The position numbers were made by a program, and so were the translations under genes. Under the pieces are notes generated by a model, which did not search any database, was not told the DNA's origin, and worked only from the letters and a program-made list of their open reading frames with translations. Positions 44,878 through 51,731 of a DNA stretch of 64,000 nt are shown here, in pieces; positions within the stretch are counted from its first letter, which is position 1, and each line of letters opens with the position of its first letter. This stretch comes from Comamonadaceae bacterium (GTDB taxonomy: Bacteria > Pseudomonadota > Gammaproteobacteria > Burkholderiales > Burkholderiaceae_C), in NCBI GenBank assembly GCA_947453965.1, contig CANGIQ010000004.1:104700-168699 (forward strand). Direction: 5' to 3'.

Positions 44878-45897
44878 ATGAAAAATAGGATGACAAATCT
44901 AACCACGATCTCCCGCCTGTTCACGCGCCGCGCTGCACTGTGGAGCAGCGCTTTGGCTGTGTGTGCGTGCGTGGTGTCGCCATCGGTCTGGGCGCAAAGC
45001 TATCCCAATCGGCCTATCAAATTGATCGCCCCTTACCCCGCCGGTGGTGGCGTGGATGCGGTGGCGCGTTTGATTGGCGAACGTCTGGCCACGCGCTTGG
45101 GTCAACCCATCGTGGTTGACAACAAGCCCGGTGCTGCCGCCACCATTGGTGGCGACGCCTTGGCCAAAAGCGCGCCCGATGGCTACACCTTGATGGTGGG
45201 CAGCATCACCGATTACGCCATTGCGCCCCATATGCACAAGAGTCTGGCCTTTGACATGCGCAAAGACTTTGCACCCATCGTGGAGATGGGTTATGGCACG
45301 GTGATTCTGGTGGTCTCGGCGGACTTTCCCCCACGCAACGTCAAAGAGCTGATTGCCTTGGCCAAGTCCAAACCCGGTGAGCTGAGCTTTGCCTCGTCTG
45401 GCATCGGTGGTCTGCAGCACTTGAACGGTGAAATGTTCAAGCAAATGGCGGGTGTCGATTTGGTTCACGTGCCCTACAAAGGCACGACCCAGTTGTTGCC
45501 CGATTTGCTGGCCGGTCGTGTGCCCATGGCCATCGACAGCTTGCCCGCGCATCTGCCCCACATCAAGTCAGGCAAAGTTCGCGTGCTGGCAGTGGCCAGC
45601 GCCACCCGAGCCGCCACCTTGCCCGATGTGCCCACCATGGCGGAAGCCGGTTTGCCTGGCTACGAGTCGGCCACCAACTACACCTTGTTTGCGCCTGCTG
45701 GCACGCCCAAAGACATCTTGGCTCTGTTGAACAAAGAGACCAATGCCGTGTTGCAAATGCCCGATGTGCGCGAGAAGCTGCAAGCCCAAGGCATTGTCAT
45801 CACCGGCGGCACCATTGAATCGGTGGAGCGTCGTATTCCGCGTGAGCTCGACAAATGGACCAAGGTGGTCAAAGGCAGCCAATTGAAATTTGATTGA
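44878..45897 (+). CDS. Bug/TctC-type periplasmic solute-binding protein
   Basis: A 339-aa receptor: a twin-arginine-like or long Sec signal (FTRRAALWSSALAVCACVVS, cleavage after VWA), then QSYPNRPIKLIAPYPAGGGVD, the family signature, and VVDNKPGAAATIGGDALA. It is the third such receptor in the window and again lacks TctA/TctB partners. ATG 44890 is an alternative start. Its place before a crotonase gene suggests carboxylate uptake for the acyl-CoA cluster. Confidence 0.88.
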   Translation: MKNRMTNLTTISRLFTRRAALWSSALAVCACVVSPSVWAQSYPNRPIKLIAPYPAGGGVDAVARLIGERLATRLGQPIVVDNKPGAAATIGGDALAKSAPDGYTLMVGSITDYAIAPHMHKSLAFDMRKDFAPIVEMGYGTVILVVSADFPPRNVKELIALAKSKPGELSFASSGIGGLQHLNGEMFKQMAGVDLVHVPYKGTTQLLPDLLAGRVPMAIDSLPAHLPHIKSGKVRVLAVASATRAATLPDVPTMAEAGLPGYESATNYTLFAPAGTPKDILALLNKETNAVLQMPDVREKLQAQGIVITGGTIESVERRIPRELDKWTKVVKGSQLKFD

Positions 45898-45927
45898 GCC
45901 TAAACACGCGTTTTTTTGGAGCCTCTC

Positions 45928-46740
45928 ATGACGCAAGCATCTTCTCCATCGCCCGAGGGCAGCATCGACTGCGAGGTCGATGGCCATGTGCTGTTGATCG
46001 CCATCAACCGTCCTGCCAAACGCAACGGCTTCACGCCCAAGATGTTTCGCGAACTCGGCGAAGCCTACACACGGCTAGAAGATGACCCGGCCTTGCGCGT
46101 CGGTGTGCTCTGTGCCAAAGGCGACCACTTCACAGCGGGTCTGGATTTACCCACCATCGCACCTTTGATGCAGCGTGGCGAAAAAGCCGTGCCCTTGGGT
46201 CTGGTCGATCCTTTGAATCTGGGCATGGACGGTTACCGCCGCCGCGTCAAACCCATGGTGGCGGCGGTGCAGGGCATCACCTACACCTTAGGGATCGAGC
46301 TGATGTTGGCGGCCGACATTGTGATTGCCGCAGACGACTGCCGTTTCTCGCAGCTTGAAGTGCAACGCGGCATCATGGCCACGGGCGGTGCCACCTTGCG
46401 CATGGCCGAGCGCGCAGGCGCGGGCAATGCGTTGCTGCACCTGCTTACCGCCGATGTGTTTGACGCGCAAGAGGCCTTGCGTTTGAACTTTGTGCAGCGT
46501 GTGGTGCCTGCCGGGCAACAACTTGCCACGGCGTTGCAGATTGCGCAAACCATTGCGGTGCAAGCGCCCCTGGCCGTCATTGCCACACGCCAAAACGTGT
46601 TGAAGTGCGTGGAGCACGGCCCCATCGTCGCCATGCAAGAGTTCATCACGGTGCAGCAGCGTTTGTCCGCCAGCGCCGATGCGGCCGAAGGCGTGCGCTC
46701 GTTTGTTGAAAAGCGCCCGGCGCGTTTCAGCGGCAAATAA
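45928..46740 (+). CDS. Enoyl-CoA hydratase/isomerase with both catalytic glutamates
   Basis: A 270-aa crotonase. The substrate/oxyanion loop is LCAKGDHFTAGLDLPTI. Both hydratase glutamates are in place: TLGIELMLAAD (E144 of rat enzyme) and FSQLEVQRGI (E164 equivalent). It is therefore the best candidate in this region for a genuine 2-enoyl-CoA hydratase. GGAG at 45918-45921 supports ATG 45928. It follows the Bug receptor and precedes the racemase. Confidence 0.87.
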   Translation: MTQASSPSPEGSIDCEVDGHVLLIAINRPAKRNGFTPKMFRELGEAYTRLEDDPALRVGVLCAKGDHFTAGLDLPTIAPLMQRGEKAVPLGLVDPLNLGMDGYRRRVKPMVAAVQGITYTLGIELMLAADIVIAADDCRFSQLEVQRGIMATGGATLRMAERAGAGNALLHLLTADVFDAQEALRLNFVQRVVPAGQQLATALQIAQTIAVQAPLAVIATRQNVLKCVEHGPIVAMQEFITVQQRLSASADAAEGVRSFVEKRPARFSGK

Positions 46741-46758
46741 ACCAGCGCTTAGGCGCAT

Positions 46759-46774
46759 TCGTCTTTTCAGACGA
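46759..46774 (+). promoter_or_regulatory. TCGTC-box 1 (novel 16-bp palindrome) upstream of racemase
   Basis: TCGTCTTTTCAGACGA, a member of a four-copy motif with consensus TCGTCnnTTnnGACGA. It ends 56 bp before ATG 46831. On this site the arms extend one more base (TCGTCT/AGACGA). The right arm overlaps a second hairpin at 46771-46789. Confidence 0.75.
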
Positions 46775-46789
46775 GGCGCACCGCCTCGT
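46771..46789. other. Hairpin overlapping TCGTC-box 1
   Basis: ACGAGGCG-CAC-CGCCTCGT is a perfect 8-bp stem. It shares ACGA with the right arm of the TCGTC box, so in RNA the two hairpins exclude each other. No T-run follows. Confidence 0.5.
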
Positions 46790-46830
46790 GTTCAGGCAGT
46801 ATGGTGGCTCAATTGAGGAGAACCGTACCC

Positions 46831-47910
46831 ATGGCTGGACCACTTGCAGGAATGAAGGTGATTGAAATGGCGGGCATCGGCCCTGGGCCGTTCTGCGCCA
46901 TGATGTTGGCCGATATGGGCGCCGATGTGGTGCGCATTGCACGGCCTGACGCCAAGCTCGACCACCGCGATGTGCTGAGCCGCAACCGTACTGTGCTGAA
47001 CTTAGACCTGCGCCAGCCCGAGGCGGTGCAGCAGGTGCTGGACCTGATCGCCCAAGCCGATGTGTTGATAGAGGGTTTCCGCCCCGGCGTGATGGAGCGT
47101 TTGGGACTGAGCCCTGAGGTGTGTTTGGCCCGCCAACCCCGCTTGGTCTATGGCCGCATGACGGGCTGGGGCCAGCATGGCCCGCTGTCGCAGGCGGCCG
47201 GGCACGACATCAACTACATCGCCATCACCGGTGCCTTGCATGCGGTGGGTCGCGCAGGCGAAGCCCCCGTGCCGCCGCTCAACTATGTGGGTGACTTTGG
47301 CGGTGGCGCCATGCTGCTGGCCGTGGGTATTTTGAGCGCCCTGTTTGAAAGCCAGCGCTCAGGCAAAGGCCAAGTGGTGGATGCCGCCATGACCGATGGC
47401 TCCGCCTTGCTCTCGGCCATGATGTACGCCTTGAAAGCCGCAGGCCGATGGAACAACCAGCGTGGCGACAACCTGCTCGATGGCGGGGCCTTTTTCTACG
47501 ACACCTACGCCTGCGCCGATGGCCGCTATGTGGCCGTGGGGGCGATTGAGCCGCAGTTCTACGCCTTGCTGCGCGAGAAATGTGGCATTGCCGACGACCC
47601 GCAGTTCGACGCCCAAATGGACCGCCATGCCTGGCCGCTGCTCAAGCTGCGTTTGGCTGAGGTGTTTCGCACCCGCACCCGTGACGAATGGTGCGCCGTG
47701 CTCGAAGGCAGCGACGCCTGCTTTGCACCCGTGCTCGATTGGGACGAAGCGCCCCAGCATCCGCACAACCAAGCGCGCCAGACCTACCTCGATCTCAACG
47801 GCGTGATGCAACCCGCGCCTGCGCCGCGTTTTGAACGCACGCCCTCGGCCACGCCGCAGGAGGCGATGGCAGGTTCTGTCAACGCCGTGCTCGCGCGCTG
47901 GGCCACATAA
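46831..47910 (+). CDS. Alpha-methylacyl-CoA racemase (CaiB/BaiF family)
   Basis: A 359-aa CaiB-fold enzyme of the racemase branch, which interconverts (R)- and (S)-2-methylacyl-CoA so that a stereospecific dehydrogenase can act. Landmarks: [22 protein letters not shown], then [12 protein letters not shown] (catalytic His region), [12 protein letters not shown] (catalytic Asp) and [29 protein letters not shown]. These match the MCR/AMACR layout rather than CoA-transferases. GAGGAG at 46815-46820 fixes ATG 46831. Preceded by a TCGTC box. This gene is the main hint to branched substrates. Confidence 0.9.
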   Translation: MAGPLAGMKVIEMAGIGPGPFCAMMLADMGADVVRIARPDAKLDHRDVLSRNRTVLNLDLRQPEAVQQVLDLIAQADVLIEGFRPGVMERLGLSPEVCLARQPRLVYGRMTGWGQHGPLSQAAGHDINYIAITGALHAVGRAGEAPVPPLNYVGDFGGGAMLLAVGILSALFESQRSGKGQVVDAAMTDGSALLSAMMYALKAAGRWNNQRGDNLLDGGAFFYDTYACADGRYVAVGAIEPQFYALLREKCGIADDPQFDAQMDRHAWPLLKLRLAEVFRTRTRDEWCAVLEGSDACFAPVLDWDEAPQHPHNQARQTYLDLNGVMQPAPAPRFERTPSATPQEAMAGSVNAVLARWAT

Positions 47911-47967
47911 GCGGGCCTGCATCACGACAAGCTGCTTTTCTCTCTTTTTCTTTTCAGGACTTTTGAC

Positions 47968-49116
47968 ATGGCCATTGATTTCAAACGCTCGTGGACAGAT
48001 CCCGACTTAGACCAATTCCGTGACACCGTGGTGCGCTTCATCGAAGAGGAAATGCTGCCCGACGACGAAGCCGCCCGCAAACGCGGCCATGTGGGCCACG
48101 ACATCTGGCGCAAGGCGGGCGCCACTGGCCTGTTGTGCACCGATATTCCCGACACCTGGGGTGGGGGCGGTGGCGACTTTCGTCATGAGGTGGTGTTCTA
48201 CGAAGAAATGTGCCGTCGCAGCTTGACGGGTATGAACGCTTCGGTGCATTCCATCGTGGCGCATTACTTTTTGAACCACGGCACGGAAGAACAAAAACGC
48301 CACTACCTGCCGCGCATGGCGCGTGGCGAGATCGTGGGCGCCATCGCCATGACCGAGCCCGGCACGGGCTCGGACCTGCAAGGCATTCGCACCCGCGCCC
48401 AGCGTGTGGGCGACCACTATGTGCTCAACGGCTCCAAGACCTTCATCTCCAACGGCTTCTTGGCGGGTGTGGTGTTGGTGGTGTGCAAGACCGATCCAGC
48501 CCAAGGCGCCAGCGGTACCTCCATCTTGATTGTGGACACCGAGAACTGCCCGGGTTTTCGGGTCGGCCGCGTGCTCGACAAAATGGGCCTCAAAGCGCAA
48601 GATACCTCGGAGCTGTTTTTTGACGATGTCCAAGTCCCCGTCACCCAGCTGTTGGGCGGCAAAGAAGGCCAAGGTTTTTACCAGCTCATGGGCGACTTGC
48701 CCTATGAGCGCTTGATCATTGGCGTGACCGCCTTGGCCGCCATGGAAGGTGCGTACGAAGCCACGCTAGCCTATGTGCGCGAGCGCCAGGCCTTTGGTCA
48801 ACCGATTGCCAACTTTCAAAACACCAAGTTCAAGCTGGCCGAAGTCGCCACCGAAATCAAGGTGGGCCGTGCCTTCATGGACCGCTGCGTGGAAGACCTG
48901 GTGGCGGGCAAGCTCGACACCGCCACGGCGTCGATGGCCAAGCTCTGGGGCTCCGAAGCGCAGGGCCGCGTCATCGACACCTGTTTGCAATTGTTTGGCG
49001 GCTACGGCTACATGAACGAGTACCTGATCGCCCGCATGTACACCGATGCGCGCATTCAGCGCATTTACGGCGGCACCAGCGAAATCATGAAAGAAGTCAT
49101 TTCGCGCGCCATGTAA
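47968..49116 (+). CDS. Acyl-CoA dehydrogenase
   Basis: A 382-aa FAD-dependent acyl-CoA dehydrogenase that makes the 2-enoyl-CoA. GAIAMTEPGTGSDLQGI and YVLNGSKTFISNG bind FAD, and ERQAFGQPIANFQNTKFKLAE is in the C-terminal helical domain. LFGGYGYMNEYLIARMYTDARIQRIYGGTSEIMKEVI includes the catalytic Glu near GGTSE. Chain length or branching preference cannot be read directly. It follows the racemase gene by 57 bp. Confidence 0.93.
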   Translation: MAIDFKRSWTDPDLDQFRDTVVRFIEEEMLPDDEAARKRGHVGHDIWRKAGATGLLCTDIPDTWGGGGGDFRHEVVFYEEMCRRSLTGMNASVHSIVAHYFLNHGTEEQKRHYLPRMARGEIVGAIAMTEPGTGSDLQGIRTRAQRVGDHYVLNGSKTFISNGFLAGVVLVVCKTDPAQGASGTSILIVDTENCPGFRVGRVLDKMGLKAQDTSELFFDDVQVPVTQLLGGKEGQGFYQLMGDLPYERLIIGVTALAAMEGAYEATLAYVRERQAFGQPIANFQNTKFKLAEVATEIKVGRAFMDRCVEDLVAGKLDTATASMAKLWGSEAQGRVIDTCLQLFGGYGYMNEYLIARMYTDARIQRIYGGTSEIMKEVISRAM

Positions 49117-49151
49117 ACCCGCTCCGTACATCCACTCAGAGAGGCGACCCG

Positions 49152-49943
49152 ATGCAAGACATTCTCGACATGCAAGAGCAGGGCGGCGTGTTGCGGCTCA
49201 CCATGAACCGGCCCGAGCGCTTGAATGCGCTCAACCCCGCATTGGCCACCGCCTTGCGCACCTGTTTTCAAGGGCTGTACCACCGCCCCGAGGTGCGGGT
49301 GGTCATTCTGCAAGGCGCGGGCAACAACTTTTGTGCGGGGCTGGACCTCAAAGAACAATCGCCCGGCAAAGACTTGGGTACCAGCGGCATGCTGCAAGTG
49401 CAACACAGCATCCGCGACATCATGCTGGCCATGCGGCGCTGTCCGCAACCCATCATCAGCGTCATCCAAGGCGCAGCCAGTGGCGGTGGCTTTGCCTTGG
49501 CACTGGCCTCTGACATTCGCTTGTGCACGCCCGAGGCTCGTATGAATGCCTCATTCCTGCGCATTGGTTTGACGGGTTGCGACATGGGCGTGAGCTACTT
49601 TTTGCCACGCATGGTGGGCAGCTCGGTCGCCGCCGAATACCTGCTCACGGGGCGCTTCATGCACGCCCAACGCGCGCACACCTTGGGTTTGGTGAGTCAC
49701 GTTGGCACCCTGGCCGAGATGCAGCAAGAAGCCCAAGCATTAGCCGAGGACATGCTGCGCACCACGCCCATGGGTTTGCGTTTCACCAAGGAGGCCCTGG
49801 GCCACAGCCTGGAGATGGGCAGCCTGGACGCTGTGATTGCCATGGAAGACCGCCAACAAGTGCTGTGCACACAAAGCGACGATTTCCGCGAAGGCATGCA
49901 AGCGTTTTTAGAAAAACGCCCACCACGCTACACCGGGCGCTGA
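49152..49943 (+). CDS. Crotonase-family protein lacking both hydratase glutamates
   Basis: A 263-aa crotonase-fold protein. The oxyanion loop is AGNNFCAGLDLKEQ and the fold is typical. The two hydratase positions are replaced: GGGFALALASD has Ala where E144 stands, and NASFLRIGL has Phe for E164. GCDMGVSYFLPR provides an Asp near the dienoyl-isomerase Asp204 position. Hydration is unlikely; isomerisation or another enolate chemistry fits better. 35 bp after the dehydrogenase. Confidence 0.85.
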   Translation: MQDILDMQEQGGVLRLTMNRPERLNALNPALATALRTCFQGLYHRPEVRVVILQGAGNNFCAGLDLKEQSPGKDLGTSGMLQVQHSIRDIMLAMRRCPQPIISVIQGAASGGGFALALASDIRLCTPEARMNASFLRIGLTGCDMGVSYFLPRMVGSSVAAEYLLTGRFMHAQRAHTLGLVSHVGTLAEMQQEAQALAEDMLRTTPMGLRFTKEALGHSLEMGSLDAVIAMEDRQQVLCTQSDDFREGMQAFLEKRPPRYTGR

Positions 49944-50020
49944 GCACTGCGAGTACCCGCCCCGCAACGGCGCGCCTTTCATCACTCTTTCACATCAACC
50001 CTCACACACAAGGACGCCTC

Positions 50021-50911
50021 ATGACCCTCGATGATTTGATTTACAAACCCGGCTTGCTGCAAGGCCAACGTGTGTTGGTCACCGGTGGTGGCACGGGCTT
50101 GGGCCGTGTGATGAGCGAGGCGCTGTTGCTGTTGGGCGCTGAGGTGCACATCTGTGGTCGCCGTGCTGGCGTGGTCGAAGAGACTGCCACGCAACTCATG
50201 GCCCAACACGGCGGGCGCGTGGTGCCCTGGGTGTGTGACATCCGCAGCGACGAAGCGATTCAAGCCATGCTCGACAGCATTTGGCGCGAGCACGGTCCCT
50301 TGGATGGTTTGATCAACAACGCGGCGGGCAACTTCATCAGCCGTACCGAAGACCTATCCTCACGCGCTTTCGATGCAATTGCCAACATCGTGTTTCGCGG
50401 CAGTTTTTACATGACGCTGGAATGCGGCAAACGCTGGTTGGCCGAAGGGCGCAAGGCCTCGGTCATTTCGATTCTGACCACCTGGGTGTGGAATGGCTCG
50501 GCGTTCACCGTGCCTTCGGCCATGTCCAAAGCGGGGCTGAACGCCATGACGCAATCGCTGGCGGTGGAGTGGGGCGGGCGCGGCATTCGCCTCAACGCCA
50601 TTGCGCCGGGCTTGTTCCCCACCGAAGGCATGAGCGCACGCTTGAACCCCGGTGGCGGCGAGCACAAGGCCGAAGGCAACCCCATGGGCCGCACCGGGCG
50701 CATGTCAGAACTCGCCAACCTGGCGGTGTTTTTGATGGGGCCGGGTTCTGAATACCTCAATGGCCAAACCATTGCCATCGACGGTGCCCAGTACCAAGCC
50801 ACCGGTGGCAACTTTGCCCGCTTGGCCAGTTGGACCGATGCCGACTGGCAGCAAGCCCGCAACAGCATTGAACAGAAAAACGCCAATGACCGGAGGCAAC
50901 GCCATGTCTGA
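50021..50911 (+). CDS. 2,4-dienoyl-CoA-reductase-like SDR with altered catalytic residues
   Basis: A 296-aa short-chain dehydrogenase. TGGGTGLGRVMSEA binds NADP(H), and INNAAGNFISRTEDLS and PSAMSKAGLNAMTQSLAVEWG closely follow mitochondrial 2,4-dienoyl-CoA reductase (DECR1). As in that enzyme, the usual YxxxK is SxxxK. However, the tyrosine 15 residues before the Lys (Y199 in DECR1) is Trp here, so no catalytic Tyr is seen. AAGGA supports ATG 50021. An upstream open frame to 49523 lies in the previous gene. It overlaps the next gene by 8 bp. Confidence 0.87.
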   Translation: MTLDDLIYKPGLLQGQRVLVTGGGTGLGRVMSEALLLLGAEVHICGRRAGVVEETATQLMAQHGGRVVPWVCDIRSDEAIQAMLDSIWREHGPLDGLINNAAGNFISRTEDLSSRAFDAIANIVFRGSFYMTLECGKRWLAEGRKASVISILTTWVWNGSAFTVPSAMSKAGLNAMTQSLAVEWGGRGIRLNAIAPGLFPTEGMSARLNPGGGEHKAEGNPMGRTGRMSELANLAVFLMGPGSEYLNGQTIAIDGAQYQATGGNFARLASWTDADWQQARNSIEQKNANDRRQRHV

Positions 50912-51731
50912 GTGGCATTTTCAAGACCGTGTGCAGGTGAGCTTTGCGCCCAACGGCGTGGCCGAGGTGGCCCTGACACGCGCCGACAAAATGAACGCGC
51001 TCGACACTGCGATGTTTGAGGCCTTGCTGCAAGCGGGTGAATGCTTGGCGGGTTTGCACGATTTGCGCGTGGTGGTGTTGCACGGCTTGGGTCGCGCGTT
51101 TTGCGCCGGCCTGGACATGGGCAACTTTGCCAAGATGGCACAAGGCGATGCCCTGTCGTCCTTGTCCGACTTGGTGCCGCGCACCCATGGCATCGCCAAC
51201 CATGCTCAGCAGGTGGTGTGGCAGTGGCGTGCGCTGCCGGTGCCCGTGGTGGCTGCGGTGCACGGCGTGGCGTTTGGCGGTGGCTTGCAACTCGCCTTGG
51301 GGGCCGACATTCGCTATGCCGCGCCCGACACCCGTTTGTCGGTGCTCGAAATTCAATGGGGTTTGGTGCCCGACATGGCAGGCATCGCCTTGCTGCGCGA
51401 ACTGGTGCGCGCCGATGTGGCGCGCGAGCTGGTGTATTCGGGCCGCATTCTGCAAGCCGACGAAGCCTGTCAACTCGGCTTGGTCACGTCCGTGCATGCC
51501 GATCCTTTGGCGCAAGCGCGTGCCTTTGCTCAGCAAGTGGCAGCGCGCAACCCCGATGCCGTGCGCGCCGACAAGCGTTTGCTCAACGCCTCCACCGATG
51601 CCGACGAGGCCGCTTTGTTGTTGGCCGAGTCACGTGAACAGCAAGTGATTTTGGGTAGCGCCAACCAGCGCGAGGCGGTGCGGGCGCACCAGGAAAAACG
51701 CGCCCCGGTGTTTCACCCCAGCAAGACCTAA
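50904..51731 (+). CDS. Crotonase-family protein, dienoyl-CoA-isomerase-like
   Basis: A 275-aa crotonase. The oxyanion loop is GLGRAFCAGLDMGNF. GGGLQLALGAD has Gln at the E144 position while LSVLEIQWG keeps E164; GLVPDMAGIALLREL has an Asp in the region used by dienoyl-CoA isomerases. An isomerase role next to a dienoyl-reductase-like gene is coherent for unsaturated acyl chains. GGAGG at 50892-50896 sets ATG 50904, inside the end of the SDR gene. The stop overlaps that of the convergent regulator. Confidence 0.85.
   Translation: MSEWHFQDRVQVSFAPNGVAEVALTRADKMNALDTAMFEALLQAGECLAGLHDLRVVVLHGLGRAFCAGLDMGNFAKMAQGDALSSLSDLVPRTHGIANHAQQVVWQWRALPVPVVAAVHGVAFGGGLQLALGADIRYAAPDTRLSVLEIQWGLVPDMAGIALLRELVRADVARELVYSGRILQADEACQLGLVTSVHADPLAQARAFAQQVAARNPDAVRADKRLLNASTDADEAALLLAESREQQVILGSANQREAVRAHQEKRAPVFHPSKT

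Noticed and set aside
49523..50020. Upstream extension of the dienoyl-reductase-like SDR
   Set aside because: It lies in the wrong frame of the preceding crotonase gene; ATG 50021 has AAGGA and starts the SDR fold at the right distance.
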